DNA of 64,000 nt from Agelas oroides (Eukaryota > Porifera > Demospongiae > Agelasida > Agelasidae): NCBI GenBank assembly GCA_949130485.1, contig OX422184.1:14606405-14670404 (forward strand), in the 5' to 3' direction. Shown one piece after another: positions 46,201-56,899 of the stretch. Both the position numbers and the translations under genes were made by a program. The notes beneath the pieces were generated by a model. That model ran no database searches. It was not told the origin of the DNA and worked only from the letters and a program-made list of their open reading frames with translations. How positions within the stretch are numbered: position 1 is the first letter of the stretch; each line of letters opens with the position of its first letter.

Positions 46201-49200
46201 TTTAGTCATCAATTCTTTCCACTTGTCTGGACAGTTCTCAGGAATTTGAGGTCTCTGTAAATTAACAACGAACATGGCCATGAGATGTAAATGAAAGTAT
46301 AATAGGCAACAATTTACTAAAACTTCTCTGCTTCCCAATTTGTGAACGGGCAAAGATCTATACGATATACTCTGACAGTGAATAGCTATGTAGTAACATT
46401 TCTGTACTGTCAAGTAATACATTGCATGAGACAGTACGCATGCAAGTATCCCCATAGCACCAAAAAAAAACTACAGTGGCAATCCAACCTTTCCCTTGGT
46501 TGCAATGTTGGCAAGAAGACTCAATTCTTTCTCTTCTGCTTGGAAGGGCCTTTCTCTGGATAACATGTGCCATAGCACCATGCAGAATGAGTACACATCA
46601 GACTTCATAACTGGTTTGTTCCCATTAAAAACCTATATGAACACAAAGACATTGATAGTAGAAAAAATAGTGGTGGCTATGATGATGTCAAAGTGCATCG
46701 AGCTACCGAAGGTATGTATGAAAATGTGCACATATGCAGACGGTATGGTGCTAAATGTCACGAAAATTTAAGCATTGGAATGTAGAAGTAGCTGAATATA
46801 AGTAACTATTTATAAATATGGAAGTTGTTTCCTCCACTATCAATCAAGAAGTCAAAGTCAGTATTGAAGTCATGGCCACTGGTCAGTGGCCTCATTTGTG
46901 TGGGTAGTGTGTAGCTAGGTATAGACTAGTTGACCTAAAATTATTGCTGATCACTAGTTAGCATAGCTGTTTCTACTTTTGTAAAGGTCTTTTTTGCTGG
47001 CTATACCGAAACAAGCCAGAGACAATACTCAGAGCCTGCATTTTAATGGACAATGTCAGATGCCAGTAATCCTTCCAGAACCTTCCATGAAGTATGAACT
47101 TTCACTGTTCTGTTTTATCACCATTGTGACCTATCATGTCACCAATTATTATTTCTGCTATAAAAACTCGCTGTATGATCGTTGAAGATATAATACATTT
47201 TGATGGCTGAGTGAGCGTTACACATCATACATAGGGACTAGCAATTACAAATTTGAGATTTGATACTTATAGCCCTGACAAAGTTGGCCAATTTCCAGGT
47301 GGTACCTTCCATCATAAGTCATAGGCTGGAGGCTGTTTGCTATTTCTGTTTATAAGAAAGCTTCAGTTTGTGCAGTCATTGTCTAAATTTACGACCACTC
47401 ACAAACTAGTACCATCCCTTCTTGCCTTTCCTCCACTTTTCTAGCAGTGTAGTGCATGGCAACCTTTATACTAAACATTGGTCACATGCTTACAAATATG
47501 AATTTTACGTTTGGTAACACATGGCAATTTACTGTCTATTCATGTTGCATGTCCTCTTACTGCTTACAGTAGCTCAATATGCATGTAGTGCGGTGTATAT
47601 GTACGTACTTACAGACAAAGAATGATTCTTGGTCCCACGCCACTCCAACAGATGGGAAAAGATTACGGACACACAATGATGTAAAGGCTCCTTGTTGTGT
47701 TATGTGGTATATTTGACAATTCTTCAACAGCATACAAGATACTGTAGCTGAAGGAGGTCGTTAGATTAAATGGTGTGTATGTTGTACAGACGTACATACC
47801 TCAGGACCTTTCCATACTGAGGGATCATGTTTCGCTCTGGTGAATACACTGGGCTGATTGGGTTTAGCATATCCGAAGCTACAAATCTGCAGGCAAGAAA
47901 CAATATCATTCTCTTCTGAATAAATGGTCATGATTTGTGTGACTTAATTAGGTGTGGACAGCTCCGCACCCACACAGAATGTGTGTGCATTCTTTTAATG
48001 TTTTACTAGAATTGCCCAGTTAGCTACGTACCTAGCTAGTGTACATGGATTATGAGCGGACCCACCTACATATTGATGGAAAGATACAATCAAGTACGTA
48101 GTTACGACACAGGAAGAGCAAAATATTTGCCATTAGAAGTAGTCTGGACTGTCTGTATGCACCATGTTGACAAGCGTGAAGAATCAAGTGTTGCTAGGTA
48201 AACAATGCTATATCACATCCCCTGTAGTCGAAGTCGGCTGTAGTGGAACATGTGTAGCAGAAGGAGAAGAACACAGTGTTGGATCATGGCAGGGGACAAG
48301 AGCAAAAATCAGTAATGAGTGCATTGTCATTTTGTCCTGCTTTAGCTGTCCTGCAGTGTGGCAATCATGAACATCTAGTTGCTTTTATAATGTCAAATCA
48401 AAAAACGGAAGTGGGCTAAGTAAATTGAGAAGCTAGGACCAGGTGTATGCTTGCATGAAGCTTGTATGGAAGCAGCTTATGGTATCATACACAAGTAAAG
48501 CCTGGTTAGTACCTCTGCCTCACTTCTACTTTTTTTGATTCTAAATGGTTGCCACCACGTGATCACTCCCACAGCATTACAAGTATAGGTAAGACACTTG
48601 GCAAGAGGTTCTTCGAGGAATTAAATCCTTCAGGGATGACGTATATAATCACCTCGGCGAAAACCTCATTCCAAGCGTCTTAGTTGTTTAGAAAATGGAA
48701 ACGGTTAGCTCTGTCACCGATCAGTGTGTTATTAGCCCGTTGGTGTTGGCAAACATTGACCCCGATGCCATTACACATCCCGATCTGCGAATTGAATGGG
48801 AAGAACTTCTTGGGGAGCCAGTCGATCTGGGTTCCGAGCAGTGTGCCGGACTTGTTCAACAGCGAGGCCACCCTACCGATTGTTGTATGTCGGACGAACT
48901 GGACGAACTGCTAATGGCAGCGTCGCAACAGTACGAACAGTCGTCGCAGCAGTACGAGACCTATTGCACTGAGGAAAAATTGAATGAGCTGTTTCAGGAG
49001 GCATCTCAGCTACTTGACGTTGAACCGCTTGACAATTTAATGGTTGTACATCCATTGGGTAAACAACAAGTCGACATTGAACTGTTCGATAATCCAGTGC
49101 TAAGACATCGGGCAACGTCATGCTGTAAAAAAGTCATGCATACCGACACTACAAAACACTGAGTGGGCTCAAAGCATTTGAGAATTGAGGGTTTAGATTG

Positions 49201-52200
49201 GACAGTGATATCACCAAGAAGCGCTGAACGCAACTGGGAAGTATGTGCATAAGAAGAGAGCTGAGGTAATAACAGAGGAAATGGAAGAATTTTGTGGCAA
49301 AAAGGGTTGTTGGGTGACAAGTCACCATACATTGTAGTCGACACGATGGTGTGTTTTACTAAGGAGTGGTGAAGAGCACAGACGTCTATGACATGAACCT
49401 TTGCAGTTCTCTCTACTGGACTCCTGGAGGGCTACCATATATTGTGAAACGTGAAGATATATCCAAGACGAATCAAGGTGGACTTAAGCAGCAGAAACTA
49501 ATCCCAAAAGAGGTTGTACACCACACTAATTGTGAGAACCCTTCTCGCTGTTTGATAAGTCTGTACAAAATGTATAATTTGAAGAATCGCCCAGCTCATT
49601 CCTTCTACCTTACTCCTCCTGCAATGCCGAAAAAAGATTGCTGGTACAAAGCTTCTCCTATTGGGCATGGCACACTGGCTGAAGTTGTATCTAGGTTGAT
49701 GAAAAGTCCTGGGATAGAAGGATATTTCACCAATCACTCCCTCCATGTCATAGCTGCTACTCACATGTATGAGGCTCAGCTTGATGAGGCTACCATTATG
49801 TATTAGTTAGACACTCGCAGTAGGTTACTTCGAGGATTTGAAACCCGAGGGGTGACGTCATAACCACCGAGGCGAAGCCGAGGTTATTATGATGTCACTC
49901 GAGGATTTAAATCCGAGGAGAAACCTACTGCAAGTGTCGAACTGGCTTAGAAATGTGGTTTGATGATGTGATTGCCCCATCACTAGTACAAGGGACAGAT
50001 GTAAATAAGCCTGTTCCTCCGCAGTTTGACATTGGTTGGGGGGAGTTGCTAGGCCAGGTACCGCAGGTACCGCCGGTATCAGTTCCCAGTGGCAGTGCCA
50101 ATGATTACGCTGGATTCATTGTCGAAGAAGATATAGATTTGTTGTTATTCAAAGCTTCCCAGGTGTTTGAACTTGTAAATGTGGAAGGAAGTGACAAACT
50201 TGACGAGCTGTTTCTCCAAGCATCTCAAAGTTACGACTCCAAACAGTGTATTGTGAGCGGGATGCCTAACGTGCCAGTTACAAGAAGAAAAGTTGCTGCA
50301 AGTGATCCAAGTTCCTGTTATGGCTCTCCTAAGAGTGCTAAGGCTGTTGAGAAGGTACGGAAGTCTGCAGTTCCGAAGATGACGAGGCTAAACACTGAGT
50401 GGGCCGAGAAGACATGGCACGATTGGGCTTTGTATCGTCTGGAGAACTTGTCACAGGATGAGATGGGTAGGGAGTATGAGCTGCTTTCTGAGTTTACTAC
50501 CATGAGCGTGCCGGCTATAAATTGGGAAAGTTCGTGCTGGAAGTAAGGACAAAACGTGGGAATATTGTCTGGATAGCTTGCACCAGCTGTGCTGTGGACT
50601 GCTGAGAAGTTTGAGAGAGGCTAATCGTGCTGAAGTGAATATACTGGATGATCCTGACTTTATTGAGTTTTGTGGTGTGTTTGAAGAGGCAAAATGTAAC
50701 TGGGAACTACATAGAGAAGAGGAAAGCCAGCATTATATCAATAGAGATGGAAGAGAGACTTTGGGAAAAGGGCTTGTTGGGTGACCATAGTCACAGGGCT
50801 CTTATAGACACTCTTGTCTACTTGAATGGGCTGTACTTTGCTCTCAGGAGTTGAGATGAGCATAGGCTCCTTCAACATGAGTCTTGTCAAATCAAGGTGG
50901 TCAGTACAGTTGATGTTGCTGTATTTTCCTATTGGTTGTATGCCCACAAATCACTTTTTTCATCTGAATTTCATTTGTGGTTACAGGTAGTGTCTTGAAC
51001 ACTCAGAAGAAGCATAAGCTTGAGCCAATTTCAGAGTCTGCAGAGAAGAACAGTGATGTGGCTGGTTCAGAAAATACTGTTCCAGAGGTATCTCCTTTTG
51101 CAAAGCCACTCTCCATTCCTGGTATTCATTTTGGCAGTGCTACTAACTTCACAATCAACCTGAACTTTGGACAGCAGGGCAGTTCAAACCTGTTTCTCAT
51201 TGCTGTTACTCTTTGCACTATTGGTCTTGCTTGGTTTCATGAAGTTTAATGTCATTAGTGGTCATGTAATGTAAGACGCTAGCTTCTACTAGTAAGACAC
51301 CTGAAAGCAGGTCTCTTCACCAGATTAGTGTGTGCCACATCAAGCCTGAATATTCATAAATTTTCTAAAAGCAATTAGTAGTATTTGTGGCAGTCTCGTG
51401 TAGAAATCGAAAGATTATTCCATCACGTGTTTTGATCGCATTGCCGCATTCAAAGCGCCGTATTGTAGAACTTCCGTTAAGGGCGGGGCTCATATGCGGT
51501 ACGTGGACTCATTAGATGTTCACACATTTACAAACCGCGTATGAGCCCCGCCCTTAATGGAAGTTCTGCAATACGGCGCTTCGAATGCAGCGATGCGATC
51601 AAAATACATGACGGCATAATCTTCGATTTCTACACAGGACTGCCACATTTTATTGCAATTTTTGTGAGTGCATTACGTTTATAGGAGTGCATTCATTAAA
51701 TCTCGTACAGCACTGATTACTGAAACTTTAAAGGATTTTCTTTTTCTACTGGGGCAAAACACTATTAAAACTATTAGACTAAGTGCAAATTGCAACAGTT
51801 AAGCTAGGGTTAAAATACACTGGTTTGATATCACAGCAGTTGTCAGTAAAACATCTATGGTTCAAGGCTGAGAACTAATTTGTAGCTACTGCACAAGGCC
51901 AAACAGTTGCTACAGATGTGGCCAAATTAGCTACCTAGATACTTCTATTGACTAAATTTATACCCAGGTCATAAATCCAAAAGTGCACACACTTCCCAAG
52001 CACAACCAATCTAGACACCATCGTCTATACCTTTGGGACTAACTCCTCTTCCTTCTTGCACAGAACAACTGCAACAAAGAACCAAGATACAGTGAACAGT
52101 CATGTTAATAATGATCATATCAGTAATAAAGGAGTAACATCCCACTTATGAATTACCCTTTATACACACAAGACTTCTAACTAAAAATGTCTTTAATTTA

Positions 52201-55200
52201 CATTAATTTTGCTTAATGAAGAATGACCCCTAAAATGTCATGGGTATGGCTAAGCTTTGTCACAGCCCAAGGCAAACAGCTACAAGCTTGGTTATCTGGT
52301 CTGTGTTTAGTTTCTCTTCCCCTCCATTAATACAAGTGGGCTTGTTTACAAGCCTTCAAGGGGCTGAGTGCACAATAAACACTAGAAGCCAGGGTGGTTG
52401 TCAATTGTCGTGATCACAGAAACAACCTATTGGCCACATTTTATAAGTCGAAGTACAACATTTTGCTACCGATGCAAAGAAGCTCTTGGGCTTCAAAAAC
52501 ATCAAAACAGTACTAGAGCTGTGCCATGGTTATTAATGAGAAAAGCCAAAGACAGTATACACAACATGCAGCCGGTTAGCATCCTCTGTAAACAGTTATA
52601 TTGTACTTCCAAATATTCCTAGGTTTATAATTATACAACCTTTCTCTGTTCCTTCTTTCAGTCTGTAGAGCATTGCTTCACTTCCCACATGCTATAATCC
52701 TTGGATAACAACCTTATTAAAGTTGCCATTACACAAAGTTCATTTCTTTCTGTGTTAGCATTCCATTCAATTTCAGGTACGTATATTGGGTTAAAGTACC
52801 ATTTTGGAACATCAATGAGCCACATCTCACTAAAAAGGCAGGCCAGATGTAAAATCATCCACTGCTTTATGGCAATTAAACTAGGCCTCATCAGCTACAC
52901 TTGGGCAACCAACAAATGGAACTGCTATCTCATGCAAGAAAAGTGATCTTATCCATATGAAAGTGGCAACATCTTAAAGCAAGGTAGCACCCTTCATGCC
53001 GATTTTCTCTCTCATTTTTTTTTACAAATTATTTCTCTAGAAATTGCTTGACATGTCAGACATGTCAGATTCATGGATTTGGTTGCCAGGTGCCCTGAGT
53101 TCTTTCCCATGACAGAGAATCGACAGAGATAGGAGTTGTTTGCCATGCCATTGCGGTAGTCTAGAAAGGAAACCAGTCACTGGGAATTCCATCGGAGTGT
53201 GGGATTTTTGTAACCTGTTTATAGTGGTACCGTTTATTGTAGTGTATAGGTGATAATACTAGTGACCTACAGCATAGAGGAGCCAAGGTTGCGTGGCCAT
53301 TGTGCTTTCCCCAGTACATGTACATGTAATAATAATGTATCATATTAATGCCAATCACAAAATTACCATTTTATGCAAGGAGGTATAAAGAGGTGCCAGC
53401 TTACTGTTTTCTGCTAATAGGTTTCGATGGAGAATTGGCTTATCTGGTGCCTCATAGTGAAGGTAGTGCATTCCTGTGAGAAGGAGGAGAAGTAATGATC
53501 TCATGTCGGCAGAGGAGAGGCAAGTAGAATTTGTGGGAATGCCTTAACATGATCCTCTGGCTTGATTCAAAGTGGCTTAACACCACTTTACATTTGTACA
53601 AACATGCTTATAATTACAATGAAGGGACCTCGGTCTTGAAACGTCCTGTTCTTGAAACAGTTATGCTATGTAAATAATAATCTTTTGCCAGTTAGTTCAT
53701 TGGCTGTACAAGACTGGTCGCTACATAATGATAATGTATCACTATCTGACTGAGTCAACAACATAGCAATGAGCCTCTATGGAATCATGCTTGCAATGCC
53801 ATGGTGCACCTACCATGAATAGCTCTGTTATACTGTGTTGTATTGTCAGTCTACTTAAGCAAATCTTGCCCTTCAAGTTAGAGCACAAAGCATCTAGGAT
53901 AACTGTTACAGATATTCAGTTTTTGTTGAAATCATGCACAGTTGGTATGCTCCCTCTACCATATTTCACTATTCTTTAAATTGTATGAAACAATTTTCTT
54001 TAACATGTGTGGCAGTCCCATGTAGAAATCTAAGGTTATTCCGTCGCGTATTTCGATCGCATCGCTGCCTTCGAAGCGCCGTATCGCTGAACTTCTGTTA
54101 AGGGCGGGGCTTATACGCGCTTCGTAGATGCAGGACTATCTAATGATTCTACGAAGTGCATGTGAGCCACACCCTTAACTCTTTGCACGCGGAAATGATT
54201 TACACGTCACCGTTTATTAACGCGGAAATTAATGTTATCAGTCTGAGGTCAAAGTGGCAAGCGTTGCCTAGCAAGCCCTGGGCAGTGCCAGTGGGCTGAT
54301 TTGCATAGACAGCGTGTAACTAGGCTGGACTAGTTTATCTAAATAGCTGATCACTGCTAGGTAAGCAATTTGTACTTGTTTGAAGCCATTATCTGCAGCT
54401 TTACATCGTAGCTTACCAGCGATTCGAAACGGCACCGATTTTCTCACTTGTTACCAACAGCCTTGACAGATTCAGCCGATTTCCAAGTTATCTAAAGTTA
54501 GTACGCCAACCTTGAGTGAAAGCTGGAGGCCGTTTGCTCCCCGTGTTGAAGAGAAAGCTTTGCGTTTAGCAGCCCTTGGTCAAATTCACGATCACTCGCG
54601 AACTAGCACCGCCCCTTCCTGCCTTTTACGAGATCAACGTAAGTGGAAAGGTGTGGCCTAGACTTATTATTACTCAATAGACAGGGATTTACCCTAACTT
54701 CTTGTTTGGCTTTACTATTGTGCAGTTCTGCATTTCCCAAGATCCCGTGCAGATTTATGTGCACTTCGCGTAGGCTAAATTAATCACGTATGCATATCAA
54801 TCTGCACTTCGCGTGCAAAGAGTTAAAGGAAGTTCAGCAATACGGTGCTTCGAAGGCAGCGATGCGATCGAAATACGCGACGGAATAACCTTCGATTTCT
54901 ATACGGGACTGCCACATGTAAAGTTTGTAGCTTAACTATGTATTTCATAAGTCATGCTTCTCTGCGCATGTCAATTAAGAGGAGCTTGTCATATTGGTTG
55001 TGTACGTACCTCCAAGCAACCCTTCATGCTAGTCATGAGAACTTTGGTCAAGTCAAGTCAACTCAATATTCACTTCAAGGTTCCTTAACTCATTGATTGT
55101 GAAAATAGTATTTGTTGTATGTTGCTTAGCAACCAAATTTTTGAAGTTCAATACAGTAAGTCAGCAATCATCGGACAACAGGTATAATTGGAAACTCAAG

Positions 55201-56843
55201 CATGAAATAAAAACATTCAGTGATACCGAAAGACTGTAGCGGAGGTACGCAATACCTGGTGTACCACAAATGACACCCGCACATTCTTTCCTGCTGACGC
55301 TAGAATAAGTGATAAAATGACTGTCCGAAAAAAGTCAATCCTTGGATAAATGTATCTACTTTCTGACACAGTTGTCAGTGCCTTCTCTGAAACTCCTTTT
55401 TTTAGCATCAATACGATGCCCAACAATCCCTCCAATTCGTAATCAATTTTCATCATGGTGGCTGCTTTGAGCGCGGCTGAACATGGACCAGGCTCATCCA
55501 ATCAAGAATTGGACAGTCATTCTTTTTCTGTGTTGTTCTCATACAAGTTGAAGTTTCAACAATATTATAGTATCACTAGAATCTACAGGCCCTTGGCTAC
55601 ATGCTAGCTGGTACTTATCCGATGTTTGTGTATTAAGTAGTTATCGAGATATTGCACAATATCAGTCAAACTCACCAATTTATATTGTACTTAAATCAAC
55701 TTGTGCATCTTATGGAAAGAAACATGGCATGCAGATATATGTATATTCTTCTCTCATTGAGACACATGGAGAGTATATAGCATGGCATGATCCGAAGCTA
55801 CAGCATATAACTAATGAGAAATGAACACCCCTTAGATTGAGTGTAGCCTGTTTACTAAGAAGCCCTCCTTCAAGTGCTTACAGTAGTGAACAGAGAGGCT
55901 GAGAAGTAGTCAGACCTGACCACTGCCCAGAAGTGTAGCTAAATGTATACAGAATATAAGTATGCACATATTGCGCAATTCACCTTTGGCAATGCCTATT
56001 GCCCACTTCTTTGCCAGCTCCAGTTCCAAGGGTTTAGCTTTATCCATGACATAATCATACAAATTCCCTCCATCGCACAGCTCTGTAAGACAGTGTAAGT
56101 ATATAGAAAACATGTTGTTAACTCTGGACACTGTGTGGTGACAATCTAGTATTTGGTTTAAAGACTGATTCATACATATGTGGCAGTCCCGTGTAGAAAT
56201 CGAAGATTATTCCGTTGCGTATTTCGATCGCACTGCTGCGTTCAAAGCGCCGTATCGCTGAACTTCCGTTAAGGGCGGGGCTCATACGCACTTAGTAGAC
56301 TCATTAGCTATTCATGCATCTACGAAGCACATACGAGCCCCGCCCTTAACGGAAGTTCAGCGATATGGCACTTCAAACACAGCGATGCGATTGAAATACG
56401 CGACGGAGTAATCTTCGATTTCTACACGGGACTGTCACATATGTTAACTCTTGTATTAATGGACCCATCACTCTCTAAAATAAAGGTGGGAAAATGTGTC
56501 AATGCATCAGTAACTTGTAGTATTCACCATCTCAACACTGCTTTGATACATACTGTGCAAATATTGGACATACGTACATGATGATATGGTATGATGTATA
56601 CAGTGATGAGAAAGTAGTGACACATTCATTTATGCTGTAGTACATTGTGCCTGACTCAATTTCAGACCCAGTAGCCACCAATCGTAAATCATTGCTCAGT
56701 TTTCTGAACATGCAGTATGCAGCAGTTAACTTCAACTGTATGCTATGGTTCTTACCCATCACCAAGTAAGAATCTGGGACCTGAACCACTGCAGCGTAGA
56801 AGCGAACAATGTTTTCATGATCCACACAGTCCAGCACTCGAGC
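43208..56843 (-). CDS. Tandem double pseudokinase gene (at least nine exons, 5' end not found)
   Basis: Exons, all in matching phase: 56843-56756 (LDCVDHENIVRFYAAVVQVP), 56082-55984 (ELCDGGNLYDYVMDKAKP), 53473-53405 (MHYLHYEAPDKPILHRNLLA), 52068-52031 (IVLCKKEEELVPK), 47886-47800 (ICSFGYAK...SVWKGPE), 46632-46489 (KSDVYSFCMVLWHMLSRERP), 46254-46180 (RPQIPENCPDKWKELM), 45605-45519 (ERPDFIAVLNVLEG), 44026-43208. The last exon starts a second kinase domain: AVAAKSLN (VAIK lysine kept), AHGGLSSNNVLL, VVKLSDYYL, YAAPEML, ADIYSFGVILVEM. Domain 1 has HRN for HRD and SFG for DFG; domain 2 has HGG for HRD and SDY for DFG. Both should therefore be catalytically weak or dead. The layout recalls tandem-kinase proteins such as JAKs, but no other JAK domain is seen. 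The ATP-binding N-lobe of domain 1 must lie upstream of 56843. Confidence 0.8.
44246..44960. repeat. Long dispersed repeat starting TTAACCCTTTATACGCG
   Basis: Similar over hundreds of bases to 52156-52830 and, for its left part, to 18030-18330 (shared words: AAGCTTTGTATCCGGT, AAGTGGG.TGGTCCAGAAGCC, GGTGGT.GTCGAT). The left end TTAACCCTTTA suggests a piggyBac-like family. Short GACGTCTAAAGACGTC palindromes follow the end. It lies in a kinase-gene intron. Confidence 0.75.
48695..49806 (+). pseudogene. Crypton-type tyrosine recombinase relic A
   Basis: 48695-49162 encodes an acidic N-terminal region with repeated SDELDELLMAASQ-type units. Frames are broken at 49163-49365. From about 49366 the DUF3504 recombinase part follows: KLIPKEVVHHTNCENPSRCL, LYKMYN, WYKASPIGHGTL and TNHSLHVIAATHMYEAQLDE. 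This is the Crypton-derived family also found in KIAA1958, QRICH1 and ZMYM proteins. The usual HSLR is HSLH here, so a catalytic arginine is lost. The frame stops right after EATIMY, before the motif with the final tyrosine. It lies antisense in a kinase-gene intron. Confidence 0.8.
49812..49938. mobile_element. Foldback MITE between the two Crypton relics
   Basis: The arms ACACTCGCAGTAGGTT and AACCTACTGCAAGTGT, with inner CGAGGATTT and CCGAGGCGAAGCCGAGG palindromes, form one long hairpin. A diverged relative lies at about 48605-48690, just before the first Crypton relic. Confidence 0.8.
49953..51249 (+). pseudogene. Crypton-type tyrosine recombinase relic B
   Basis: 49953-50546 encodes MWFDDVIAPSLVQ, acidic SDKLDELFLQASQ units and TRLNTEWAEKTWHDWALYRL. 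After frame changes 50578-50860 continues with LHQLCCGLLRSLREANRAEV and HRALIDTLVYLNGLYFALRS, the N-terminal recombinase half. A segment at about 50989-51249, after a TTACAG acceptor, encodes the C-terminal tail ending GLAWFHEV. The catalytic half present in relic A is missing, so relics A and B are differently deleted copies. Confidence 0.75.
51386..51647. mobile_element. Palindromic MITE (TGGCAGTC family), copy 1
   Basis: Inverted arms of more than 100 bp begin TGTGGCAGTCTCGTGTAGAA and contain GCCGTATTG and AAGGGCGGGGCTCAT. The reverse complement forms the right half. Related copies are at 54008-54916 and 56181-56437. Confidence 0.88.
52156..52830. repeat. Long dispersed repeat, diverged copy of 44246-44960
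   Basis: The same order of landmarks as 44246 (ACCCTTTATAC, GGCTAAGC, CTACAAGCTTGG, AGAAGCCAGGGTGGT, TAGCATTCCATTCAATTTC), with many substitutions. In a kinase-gene intron. Confidence 0.7.
54008..54916. mobile_element. Palindromic MITE (TGGCAGTC family), copy 2, split by a TTAA element
   Basis: The left arm 54008-54178 and right arm 54823-54916 complete each other. The right arm resumes at GGAAGTTCAGCAATACGG after the TTAA insertion site. Confidence 0.88.
54179..54822. mobile_element. piggyBac-like element, 644 bp, precise TTAA insertion
   Basis: TTAA at 54175-54178 and 54823-54826 flanks the inverted ends CTCTTTGCACGCG and CGCGTGCAAAGAG. The sister MITE copy at 56181 has an undisturbed GCCCTTAACGGAAG here, an empty site showing exact TTAA targeting. 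Inverted or partial relatives occur at 16800-16921, 14650-15000, 25975-26240 and 46860-47560. No transposase. Confidence 0.92.
56181..56437. mobile_element. Palindromic MITE (TGGCAGTC family), copy 3
   Basis: A near-perfect 257-bp palindrome from TGGCAGTCCCGTG to CACGGGACTGTCA. CATATG flanks both ends (56175-56180 and 56438-56443), which may be a target duplication. It lies in a kinase-gene intron. Confidence 0.88.
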
Positions 56844-56899
56844 CTGTGTAGGTGAAGAACAAACTTGGGTACTGTCATGCAAGACACACACTTAGGAAA

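Noticed and set aside
55217..55501. 94-codon minus-strand frame as an extra kinase exon
   Set aside because: It has no kinase motif, and the exons on either side (55984 and 53473) already join in phase without it.
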